Of a DNA stretch of 12,070 nucleotides, positions 1-5,731 are shown piece by piece (the stretch's first letter is position 1; every line of letters starts with the position of its first letter). The DNA is taken from contig CAYWFP010000109.1 in the NCBI GenBank assembly GCA_964457365.1, positions 1 to 12,070 on the forward strand. The letters run 5' to 3'. The stretch is from CAYWFP01 sp964457365. GTDB taxonomy: Bacteria; Planctomycetota; SZUA-567. The position numbers and the translations under genes were made by a program. A model generated the notes under the pieces. That model searched no databases. It saw only the letters and a list, made by a program, of their open reading frames with translations, and was not told the DNA's origin.

Positions 1-3
1 TCG

Positions 4-9
4 CTCCTT
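4..9 (-). promoter_or_regulatory. Shine-Dalgarno-like site at window edge
   Basis: Read on the minus strand, this is AAGGAG lying three bases from the window edge. It is about 65 bases past the stop codon of the minus-strand gene ending at 73. A start codon at normal spacing would fall just outside the window. I infer that another minus-strand gene follows and may be co-transcribed. The start codon itself cannot be seen, so this is a weak call. Confidence 0.3.
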
Positions 10-72
10 GTCTGCCGGCGACTTTCTCGCGTCGCGGCCGCGCGCTGGTATTTTTGGGAGCTCTTATTCTTC

Positions 73-1446
73 CTAGACGTCATCGAGATCGAATATCCCC
101 GGGGGCTCCGGTTCCTCTTGGCTCGCCGGCTTGTCCGGCGGCCGCTTCTCCGCCTCCGGGTCCGGCTTCTCGACCGGCTGGTCCGGAAGGATTACCTCGT
201 TACGCAACAATTCCTCAAGCCGGTCGTCCATCGGCTCGAGCGTGCGGATATCCTCCTCGGCCAGCGACGGCACAGGCGCCACGTCTTCGCGATTCGTCCG
301 TGATTGCCGCGCGGCGTCTTCGGCAATTGCGGGTATCTCCATGGCCGGCGGTTGCTCCTCAACTCGCGCCGGCGCCTTCTCAGGATCCGGCAACGCCTCC
401 AGCGCCGGGGGCATCATCGCGGCGGGTTTATCGGCTGCCTCCGCCTCGGCTTCTTCCGGATCGCCCAGATCCGGTGGCGGCGGCGGCAGCTCCGGCGACG
501 ACGCGGCGGGAGAGGTACCCCTGGATTCGACCGCAGGCCTCTCCGGAAGGCGGTCGACTTCTGCAGTCGGCGGCGTTTTCTTCTCTGGCGATTGCGGAGG
601 CGTTACAACGGCGGAATACCCCGCCGGCATCTCGGGCAGTTCGTCGGATTCGAACCGTTCGGAGTCTCGAAGCCTCGGTTCTGCTTTACGCCGGACTGTC
701 GGCTTCGACCCGGTCGCGTCGAAAGCGACGGGGGCGCCGCCGATGCCCATGGCGAAGGAGCGCAACTCGGTTTGCCGCGCCAAAGCGCAGAGCTGCACAC
801 TGCCACCACGACTCATAATTCGAAAGTCGTATAGTTCGCCGAGCAATTTGGCCTGCGACGCGTCGAAAGCCTGCGGCAACAAGCCGCGCAACGTTTCGGC
901 GTCGACAGGTTTGCCCGCGTGCAACAGATCCTTGACTTCGGGCTGGGCGGAGACGAGATGGCGGAGGAAGTTACGCGTTTCCGCTTCGGCCAACGCCGCG
1001 TGTTCGCGCTTTCCCGCCACGAGGTGCCAACCACCGTTTTCACGCACCAGAAGCGCACTGACCATAACGCCCCGGGGCGATCCTTTCGCGACAGTGGCCA
1101 GCCGTTCTTCGTCAGCCCCCGCAGCGGCGATAAAGCGCAGGCGTGCCAGGTCGCCGTCGACCTGGAACTGGGAGCGGCTCGCCGGTGTCAGGATCGCCTC
1201 GTGCGTCAACGTCAGCGGGTGGTGATGGGCGCAGAATTCCTCGTAAGAGAAGACCGCGCGTGAACTCGGCGAGAAGAGCGCATACGCGCCTTCGTAATCC
1301 CCACGCTGCAGCGCCGTAACGAAACGCTCCCAGACCGCCGCGGCGGAAAAACCCGGCGGACGGTCATCGGCGCACTGTCCGTTGCCGCTCAGCCACAGCA
1401 CGACCGCGGCCGCGACCAGACCTGCTCGTTTCCAGGATGTGTTCAT
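73..1446 (-). CDS. Exported NTF2-like protein with long Pro/Glu-rich tail
   Basis: A 457-residue protein of unknown function. Residues 1-26 look like a signal peptide: Lys/Arg near the N terminus, a VAAAVVLWL core and a likely cut after GQCA. Cys25 does not sit in a proper lipobox. Residues 33-145 (AVWERFVTALQRGDYEGAYA, then FSPSSRAVFSYEEF, then a strand pattern ending GGWHLVAG) resemble the small NTF2-like fold seen in secreted DUF4864/DUF4878-type proteins; this is a fold impression, not a family match. From about residue 245 the chain is low-complexity and rich in Pro, Glu, Asp and Ala, probably disordered and very acidic. I chose the ATG at 1446; an in-frame TTG at 1455 is less likely. 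No clear ribosome site precedes it, which fits the possible leaderless promoter at 1455-1483. The gene is divergent from the zinc-ribbon gene. Confidence 0.8.
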   Translation of the reverse strand: MNTSWKRAGLVAAAVVLWLSGNGQCADDRPPGFSAAAVWERFVTALQRGDYEGAYALFSPSSRAVFSYEEFCAHHHPLTLTHEAILTPASRSQFQVDGDLARLRFIAAAGADEERLATVAKGSPRGVMVSALLVRENGGWHLVAGKREHAALAEAETRNFLRHLVSAQPEVKDLLHAGKPVDAETLRGLLPQAFDASQAKLLGELYDFRIMSRGGSVQLCALARQTELRSFAMGIGGAPVAFDATGSKPTVRRKAEPRLRDSERFESDELPEMPAGYSAVVTPPQSPEKKTPPTAEVDRLPERPAVESRGTSPAASSPELPPPPPDLGDPEEAEAEAADKPAAMMPPALEALPDPEKAPARVEEQPPAMEIPAIAEDAARQSRTNREDVAPVPSLAEEDIRTLEPMDDRLEELLRNEVILPDQPVEKPDPEAEKRPPDKPASQEEPEPPGIFDLDDV

Positions 1447-1454
1447 GCCGACCA

Positions 1455-1483
1455 ATCGTAGGCATATGAAAAGGGCAAATCAA
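1455..1483 (-). promoter_or_regulatory. Possible sigma-70-type promoter for the minus-strand exported protein
   Basis: On the minus strand, TTGATT (1483-1478) is followed after exactly 17 bases by TACGAT (1460-1455). Each hexamer matches the sigma-70 consensus at four of six positions. Transcription would start around 1448, one or two bases before the ATG at 1446, giving a leaderless or nearly leaderless message. That agrees with the absence of a Shine-Dalgarno sequence. The spacing is good but the match is moderate. Confidence 0.4.
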
Positions 1484-1567
1484 GCCCGTACCAACCTTTA
1501 GCGGATATTCCCAGAGTGAGAAAACACTGGACTTTACCCTTGCATCCTGCACAATAGCAACGCGATA

Positions 1568-1613
1568 CCGGGAGGAAGCATAAGTGCTCTTGCCTCTTCC
1601 GGCAGCCTTCTGA
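1568..1613 (+). promoter_or_regulatory. Possible leader ORF with occluding hairpin upstream of the zinc-ribbon gene
   Basis: GGGAGG at 1570-1575 is followed, eight bases later, by GTG at 1584 and an open frame of nine codons (M-L-L-P-L-P-A-A-F) ending in TGA at 1611-1613. The real gene starts at 1651 with its own GAGGG. The strong site is in turn able to pair: CCGG+GAGG (1568-1575) is complementary to CCTC+CCGG (1593-1602) with a two-base TT bulge, which would hide it. The arrangement resembles a translated leader with RNA control, but nine codons can arise by chance and no regulatory residue pattern is visible. Confidence 0.25.
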
Positions 1614-1650
1614 AGGTTTTATTCAATTTTTACCAGAACGAGGGTCTTTC

Positions 1651-2820
1651 GTGAGCGAGCCGATTCGCCTTGTCTGCCCCGAATGCGATGCCGTGCATCG
1701 GGTAAAGCAGGTCACCCTCGGGAAGCTCTATCGCTGCAAGAAATGCAAGGCCGGCCTGATCACCCTCGCACCGGCTGTGCTGCGCTGTCCACACTGCCGG
1801 GCCGAGACCGCGCCGTCTCACGTGGAAGTTTCGCGGCTGATCACGTGCGATCAATGCCAGGAGACGCCGCTATTGCAGGTTGTCTTCCCCGCGACCACGC
1901 CACCACCGCGGGAAATCGCCGCTACTGCCGAGCGCGTCGAGGAGCAGGCTCCGGAAAGCCATACGGCCCCGCCCGAGACATCGGCAACCGAACCGGAGGA
2001 AAACACGGAGAAAGCATCACAACAGCCGTCTTCGCCGCCGCCGATACCGGAGAAAGCGCCCGATTCGCAGCCGCATTCACAACCGGAACCGCAGCCGCAT
2101 CTGAGACTTGTTAAGCGCGAGGAGGAACGCCCCGCCGCTCCGCCGCGACCGGAGAAGCCGCTTTTCGCCCCCGACGAGCCCGAACGCGAAACCGTCTTTA
2201 CCCCGCCGCCGAAGTCGCCGGGCAAGCAGACATTGCGCGATCGCGCAACCGATAAGCCCGAACGCCAGTCGTTGGACCTGCCCGGTTCCAGCCCCGATGA
2301 CGTCGAAGCGGAGAAACCTTTCGACCAACCGCCGCCGGGACCGCAGCGGAGCGCCGCGCACCTGCCTGCGGCAGCACCGGTTCACGAAGAACGTGCCGTG
2401 GCGGCGTTGCGCAATATCTTCCGCGATCTGCAGGCGCCGCTGGTGCGCGAGATCAACCGCGGGCGCTGGACCGCGCCGCTGTGGGTCATCGGCGTGATCC
2501 TGCTTCTGGCCTCCGTCGCCGTGGGCGCGTTATACGGACTCTATGTCGATATGCGCCGGGAATTGACCGACCATCGGCACGATCTGGAGGAAGTCAGGAC
2601 CGAGAGGGACCGCTACGAAGAGGATCTGAAGAACTTGCACGCGGACTTTCGCAAACAGCAACAGAAATGGTTGCGCACGCTCGACGACTACTACTTCAAA
2701 CTCAAGAGCGCCGAGGACCGTGAACGGGACCGCCGAGAAAAGCTCGAGACGTTGTCGCGCAAGCTCGAACAGACCGAACGCGTGGCGCGAAAATACAAAC
2801 AGGAGCTCGAACGACGCTGA
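1651..2820 (+). CDS. Tandem zinc-ribbon, single-pass membrane, coiled-coil protein
   Basis: A 389-residue protein with an unusual order of parts. Residues 9-69 carry four CxxC knuckles (C9/C12, C29/C32, C46/C49, C66/C69). The spacing inside each pair of knuckles is identical (16 residues between C12 and C29 and between C49 and C66), so this looks like two tandem zinc ribbons. The first resembles the MJ0042-type finger common at the N terminus of bacterial membrane proteins. Residues about 75-245 are Pro/Glu/Arg-rich and probably disordered. Residues about 277-298 (WVIGVILLLASVAVGALYGL) form one membrane helix. Residues 300-389 are highly charged with a heptad-like pattern and form a likely coiled coil. 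GTG at 1651 is the start, with GAGGG six bases upstream. Function is unknown; a scaffold or sensor that links a cytoplasmic metal-binding or nucleic-acid-binding head to an extramembrane rod is an inference. The sigma factor downstream has its own promoter. Confidence 0.85.
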   Translation: MSEPIRLVCPECDAVHRVKQVTLGKLYRCKKCKAGLITLAPAVLRCPHCRAETAPSHVEVSRLITCDQCQETPLLQVVFPATTPPPREIAATAERVEEQAPESHTAPPETSATEPEENTEKASQQPSSPPPIPEKAPDSQPHSQPEPQPHLRLVKREEERPAAPPRPEKPLFAPDEPERETVFTPPPKSPGKQTLRDRATDKPERQSLDLPGSSPDDVEAEKPFDQPPPGPQRSAAHLPAAAPVHEERAVAALRNIFRDLQAPLVREINRGRWTAPLWVIGVILLLASVAVGALYGLYVDMRRELTDHRHDLEEVRTERDRYEEDLKNLHADFRKQQQKWLRTLDDYYFKLKSAEDRERDRREKLETLSRKLEQTERVARKYKQELERR

Positions 2821-2898
2821 GCGGTCGCCTCTGGAATTCCGGCCGAAGCGAGGATTCACGCCACGCGTACCGGAAACCCTGAAATATTCGCCGTCGGG

Positions 2899-2927
2899 TT
2901 GGCAAATACCTGATATCATAGTATATT
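2899..2927 (+). promoter_or_regulatory. Sigma-70-type promoter of the sigma-28 family gene
   Basis: TTGGCA (2899-2904), a spacer of exactly 17 bases, then TATATT (2922-2927). Both hexamers match the housekeeping consensus at five of six positions. This is a short AT-rich island in a GC-rich window and lies 50 bases before the sigma gene ATG. Transcription would begin near 2934. It implies that the sigma factor is made from the main RNA polymerase and not only by read-through from the zinc-ribbon gene. Confidence 0.7.
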
Positions 2928-2934
2928 ACCGAAT

Positions 2935-2952
2935 CGGAGCGCTCGTGCTCCG
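2935..2952 (+). other. Small hairpin in the 5' leader of the sigma gene
   Basis: CGGAGC (2935-2940) pairs perfectly with GCTCCG (2947-2952) around a six-base loop. It begins right at the predicted transcription start and ends 24 bases before the ATG. A 5'-terminal hairpin of this kind can stabilise a message. There is no T-run after it, so it is not a terminator. Confidence 0.35.
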
Positions 2953-2976
2953 GAACGGCTCTCTGCTGCGCCGGCA

Positions 2977-3747
2977 ATGATGGCTGAAGCGGAAACTAAA
3001 TACAAAATGGATCAAAACCAGGAAGAGCTGTGGAAACGTTACCGCGAGGGCAACCGCGCGGCGTACGAGCAGCTCGTCGAATCCTACCTGCCGATCGTCA
3101 AGGTCACTGTCGGTCGTATGGCCATGACGGTGCCGAGCTATGTCTCGCGCGAGGAACTCTACTCCGCCGGCTGCGTCGGTCTAGTCTCGGCGATCGAACG
3201 CTACGATCCCGACCGGGAGGCCAAGTTCACCACTTATGCCATCACCCGTATCCGCGGAGCCATTCTCGACGAGTTGCGCCATCACGACGTACTCGGGCGT
3301 GTCACCCGGGAACGGGTGACGCGAATCCAGAGAGCGGAAGCCGAACTTCACCAGCGCGGCGAGGAGTTGTACGACGAGGCGGTGGCGCGCGAAGCCGGAC
3401 TCAGTATGGACGAGTATTATGACGCCGAACGGGGCTTGATGACCGCGCGGCAGGTCTCGCTCTCGGAAGTCATGGACGATGGAGAACATACGCTCGCGGA
3501 CCTGCTCTCCTCGCAGCAGGAGCGGCATCCCGGACACGAGATCGAGATGGAGGAGATTGTCGACGTCGTGTATGATATGTTGACGGAAAAGGAACAATTG
3601 ATGGTGGTTTTGTATTACCGCGAAGAGTTGACACTCAAAGAAATCGGCGAGATCATGCAGGTCAGCGAAAGCCGGGTCTGCCAGATCCATTCTGAAATGG
3701 TCAGCCGCGTCCGGAAAAAATTGAAAAAAATCGGAGTTTTGTTATAG
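2977..3747 (+). CDS. fliA: RNA polymerase sigma factor, FliA/WhiG (sigma-28) family
   Basis: A 256-residue sigma-70 family factor close in length to Bacillus SigD and Salmonella FliA. It directs core RNA polymerase to promoters of the TAAA/GCCGATAA class, classically late flagellar and motility genes. Region 2 is clear: LWKRYREGNRAAYEQLVESY, then EELYSAGCVGLVSAIERYDP and FTTYAITRIRGAILDELR (region 2.3-2.4, about residues 78-104). Region 3 follows (VTRERVTRIQRAEAELHQRG, and EAGLSMDEYY), then region 4 with a helix-turn-helix (LTEKEQLMVVLYY, LTLKEIGEIMQVSESRVCQI) near the C terminus. Regions 2, 3 and 4 without the long region 1 or non-conserved insert mark the FliA/WhiG group. The start is uncertain: ATGs at 2977, 2980 and 3007 are in frame and none has a good ribosome site. 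It is followed by flgM, which strongly supports the assignment. Confidence 0.95.
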   Translation: MMAEAETKYKMDQNQEELWKRYREGNRAAYEQLVESYLPIVKVTVGRMAMTVPSYVSREELYSAGCVGLVSAIERYDPDREAKFTTYAITRIRGAILDELRHHDVLGRVTRERVTRIQRAEAELHQRGEELYDEAVAREAGLSMDEYYDAERGLMTARQVSLSEVMDDGEHTLADLLSSQQERHPGHEIEMEEIVDVVYDMLTEKEQLMVVLYYREELTLKEIGEIMQVSESRVCQIHSEMVSRVRKKLKKIGVLL

Positions 3748-3771
3748 CGCTCAACTTGCCTATGCCGATAA
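3743..3771 (+). promoter_or_regulatory. Probable sigma-28 promoter of flgM
   Basis: GCCGATAA at 3764-3771 is an exact copy of the sigma-28 -10 consensus, 103 bases before the flgM start and just after the sigma gene. The expected TAAA at -35 is poor: TAGC at the ideal 15-base spacing, or TATA (3743-3746) at 17, overlapping the end of the sigma gene. ATAAGCGAT/ATAAGCTAT, a nine-base tandem repeat with one mismatch, runs from 3768 to 3785. TATACT at 3783-3788 could serve as a sigma-70 -10 but lacks a well-spaced -35. A sigma-28 promoter for flgM is the usual feedback design in enteric bacteria, which supports the reading. Confidence 0.5.
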
Positions 3772-3800
3772 GCGATATAAGCTATACTGTACCTGTCGCT

Positions 3801-3841
3801 TTCCGGAACGGGCAAGCCAGGGGGGTAAATCCATTCCGGAA
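3801..3841 (+). repeat. Paired TTCCGGAA palindromes upstream of flgM
   Basis: The perfect eight-base palindrome TTCCGGAA occurs at 3801-3808 and again at 3834-3841, with centres 33 bases apart, about three helical turns. I did not find the same octamer elsewhere when reading the window. As DNA, the pair could be an operator for a dimeric regulator. As RNA, the two copies can pair with each other (nine base pairs counting T3800-A3842) around a 25-base loop in the flgM leader. They lie between the GCCGATAA element and the flgM ribosome site. No known factor is assigned. Confidence 0.45.
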
Positions 3842-3874
3842 AAGAGCTTACAGAGGAAGCACAAGGAGAATCCA

Positions 3875-4156
3875 GTGGTCGAACAAGTCGGTGGTGTCGG
3901 GGAGATGGGTGGAAATGTACCGCCCAAGAAGCTGCGTAACGCCTACAAGATCGATGCCGCCCCACGCGGTACCGATTCGGTGGAACTCTCCAGCGATGTG
4001 ATGAAAGTCAAGGGCGTCAACAACGTGCGACTCGATCGGGTAATGGAGATCCGCCGGCAGATCGCCGACGGCACTTATGTCACCGACGAGAAGCTCAATC
4101 GCGCGCTGAATCGCGCTATCGACCAGGTCGGCCGGGGGGAATCGGCGAACCGTTAG
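3875..4156 (+). CDS. flgM: Anti-sigma-28 factor FlgM
   Basis: A 93-residue protein of typical FlgM length. FlgM binds the sigma-28 factor and keeps it from core polymerase until it is exported through the flagellar hook-basal body. The sigma-binding C-terminal half is recognisable: VRLDRVMEIRRQIADGTYVT followed by DEKLNRALNRAIDQV (about residues 50-87), matching the family pattern of a helix, a GxY turn and a final amphipathic helix. The N-terminal half is low in hydrophobic residues and likely disordered, as in known FlgM. The start is GTG at 3875 with AAGGAG six bases upstream; a later ATG (residue 11) has no equally good site. It is separated from its sigma partner by 127 bases holding the regulatory elements, and is followed by a strong terminator. 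Confidence 0.9.
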   Translation: MVEQVGGVGEMGGNVPPKKLRNAYKIDAAPRGTDSVELSSDVMKVKGVNNVRLDRVMEIRRQIADGTYVTDEKLNRALNRAIDQVGRGESANR

Positions 4157-4178
4157 GATTGCATGCGAACATGCCAGC

Positions 4179-4210
4179 GCGCCGGCCCCCGTAGGCCGGC
4201 GCCTTCTTTT
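4179..4210 (+). terminator. Rho-independent terminator after flgM
   Basis: GCGCCGGCC (4179-4187) pairs perfectly with GGCCGGCGC (4194-4202) around a six-base loop, and is followed by CTTCTTTT (4203-4210). It begins 23 bases after the flgM stop. It closes the sigma-28/flgM unit and separates it from the membrane-protein block. Confidence 0.9.
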
Positions 4211-4225
4211 GCATGGCCCTCCGCG

Positions 4226-4234
4226 TGGTAGAAT
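4226..4234 (+). promoter_or_regulatory. Possible extended -10 promoter of the seven-helix membrane gene
   Basis: TG-N-TAGAAT at 4226-4234 matches an extended -10 element; TAGAAT matches TATAAT at five of six positions. No good -35 sits 17 bases upstream (TTGCAT at 4209 is only 14 bases away). Transcription would start near 4241, leaving a leader of about nine bases and no Shine-Dalgarno sequence before the ATG at 4250. Since a strong terminator lies just upstream, a promoter is expected here. Confidence 0.4.
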
Positions 4235-4249
4235 GATATAACAGACGGC

Positions 4250-5104
4250 ATGAGGGCAACCAGGACTACTCTACTGCTGCTGGTGCTGGCGAGCGCAACA
4301 AACGCAAGCGAGCTGCGCCATCCGATCCGCGCGGCGGAGGAACGGTCCGTGGCGGCCGAAAGCAACGATGCGCCGGCGCAGGATCCGCTCCAGTTCATGC
4401 AGCGCTCTTCGTCATGGACGGTGGGCTGGGTGCTGATGGCGACGGCACTGGTGTTGCTGAAGTGGGGTGACCGGCTCTTCAAGGTGTTGCGCGTGTTGCT
4501 GGTGATGCTCTGGCTCGGCGCGCTGTTCTCCATTCCCGGGCACTATTATCAAAACGACGTGATGATCGTGGGCCTGAGTCTGATCGGTGCGGGGCTGGGG
4601 CTGATCCTGGGCCTGCGGGTGCGTAAAGTCGTCCTCGCCTGCGCGGGTCTGGCCTGCGGCACCGTTCTGGCCGTCCCGGGCGCGATGCTGGAAAATCCGC
4701 AGTTGACCATGGCACTGGGCACGATCGGCGCACTGCTCGGATTCTGGCTTTTCCTGCGTTTCGTCGAATACGTCGACGGCCTGATCGCGGCGTGGGTCGG
4801 GGGGATGACCGGAGCACTGGGCACGACGATCATGGCCGAAGGGTACCGCGAGGATCTGGTCAACTTCATCGGCGTGGCGACGTTCGTACTCCTCTTCGCG
4901 CTGGGTCTGCTGATCCAGCTCCGCGCCCATCGCTTCCGTGCGCGGGCCCTGCCACCGCCTGCCGCGACGTCCGGCGATCCGGGCGCGGAGCGGCGTGCGC
5001 GGACGCGACGCCAGGCGCGCCAGGCCGGTCGGGAGGAACTGAAACGCGAAGCCGCCGACACCGCGCCCCGACTCTTCGCGAACAAGCATCTGCCGGGGCC
5101 GTGA
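4250..5104 (+). CDS. Signal peptide plus seven-helix membrane protein, DUF4203/TMEM198-like
   Basis: A 284-residue integral membrane protein. Residues 1-20 (TTLLLLVLASATNAS) look like a cleavable signal peptide, followed by a short polar stretch. Seven hydrophobic segments follow, at roughly residues 57-73, 82-100, 106-125, 128-149, 152-172, 178-196 and 204-226. Several carry small-residue Gly/Ala motifs (GLSLIGAGLGLILGLRV; AAWVGGMTGALGTTIMAE). The C-terminal 55 residues are strongly basic and presumably cytoplasmic. A signal peptide followed by seven Gly-rich helices resembles the DUF4203/TM7S3-TMEM198 group, whose bacterial function is unknown; I offer this as a likeness only. It starts the plus-strand block and its stop is six bases before the next ATG, so the next gene is probably translationally coupled. 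Confidence 0.8.
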   Translation: MRATRTTLLLLVLASATNASELRHPIRAAEERSVAAESNDAPAQDPLQFMQRSSSWTVGWVLMATALVLLKWGDRLFKVLRVLLVMLWLGALFSIPGHYYQNDVMIVGLSLIGAGLGLILGLRVRKVVLACAGLACGTVLAVPGAMLENPQLTMALGTIGALLGFWLFLRFVEYVDGLIAAWVGGMTGALGTTIMAEGYREDLVNFIGVATFVLLFALGLLIQLRAHRFRARALPPPAATSGDPGAERRARTRRQARQAGREELKREAADTAPRLFANKHLPGP

Positions 5105-5110
5105 GGTATC

Positions 5111-5647
5111 ATGACCGAACAGAAGACAAAACCGCTGGCTTTCACCGAAGGTGCGCTCGGCATCCTGCTGGGTTGTCCGTTGACGCTGTTCTCGGCGATG
5201 CTCTTCTCGGGAATCGTCAACATGCTCTTCGCCGCCGGCGCGCAACCGTCGTCGCTGATCCTGATCGCTTACATCCTCGCTCCCACCGCCGGCATCGTCC
5301 TCGGCCTGCTGGTGATGCTGTACCGCCGCGGCGTGGTGATCGAGAAGGAGAGGCAGGTCATGACGCGCTGGTCGGGTCTGCTCTGGTGGGCGATCAAACG
5401 CGAAGAAGTACCGATCCACGCCGCACGCGAGGTCCGCGTGGTCGAAAGGATGGAGGAGATTCGCGAGCGCTACAAGAGCCGTTTCGTTACCAACTACGCC
5501 GTCGTTCTCGAGCGCGGCGGCCAACCCATCCGCGTCGGCAGCAGCGGTAACGTCTGGCGCATGCGCGAACAAGCCGGAAAACTCGGGGAGTACCTGGAAC
5601 TGCCGGTGAAGGACGAGACGGAGAAGAAAGGGGTAACGTCGGCGTAA
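5111..5647 (+). CDS. Two-helix membrane protein with a PH-like beta-rich cytoplasmic domain
   Basis: A 178-residue protein. Two membrane helices (about residues 16-41 and 47-70) are followed by YRRGVVIEKERQVMTRWSGL and a domain to about residue 165 with alternating strands and a final helix (WRMREQAGKLGEYLELPV). The layout 2-TM, then a strand starting with a basic turn and a WxGL motif, then a C-terminal helix resembles the bacterial PH-like (bPH) membrane families, but I cannot name a family. It is paralogous to the first half of the protein encoded at 8080-9216 (see findings). The start ATG is six bases after the previous stop, preceded by GAGG. Function unknown. Confidence 0.8.
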   Translation: MTEQKTKPLAFTEGALGILLGCPLTLFSAMLFSGIVNMLFAAGAQPSSLILIAYILAPTAGIVLGLLVMLYRRGVVIEKERQVMTRWSGLLWWAIKREEVPIHAAREVRVVERMEEIRERYKSRFVTNYAVVLERGGQPIRVGSSGNVWRMREQAGKLGEYLELPVKDETEKKGVTSA

Positions 5648-5663
5648 TTCACGCCGATGACAT

Positions 5664-5694
5664 TTGTATCGCTCCGCCGATCTTCGTAAGATCG
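5664..5694 (+). promoter_or_regulatory. Possible promoter overlapped by a hairpin/palindrome
   Basis: TTGTAT (5664-5669), 17 bases, then TAAGAT (5687-5692) is a weak sigma-70-like pair (three and four of six matches). The palindrome CGATCTT-CGT-AAGATCG (5678-5694; seven perfect pairs, three-base loop) overlaps the -10. It could be an operator on that promoter or simply an RNA hairpin between two co-transcribed genes; no T-run follows, so it is not a typical terminator. Confidence 0.3.
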
Positions 5695-5731
5695 ATTCCG
5701 AAAGAGATACGCCCCCGACCGGGAGAAACAG

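Noticed and set aside
33..42. CGCGGCCGCG palindrome near the window start
   Set aside because: Short GC palindromes are expected by chance at this composition and there is no loop or T-run making it a terminator for the minus-strand gene.
640..665. tRNA T-loop-like GGTTCGAATCC on the minus strand
   Set aside because: The flanking stem pairs over only three bases, no acceptor stem or D-arm is present, and the bases encode an ordinary part of the exported protein.
131..1225. A 364-codon open frame on the plus strand
   Set aside because: It is opposite the signal-peptide protein. Its Ser/Gly/Ala/Arg-rich translation is a by-product of the Pro/Glu-rich coding on the other strand.
1467..1483. 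GGGC/GCCC hairpin followed by TTTT on the minus strand
   Set aside because: The stem is only four pairs and it lies upstream of the minus-strand gene, within the proposed promoter spacer, so it is not a credible terminator.
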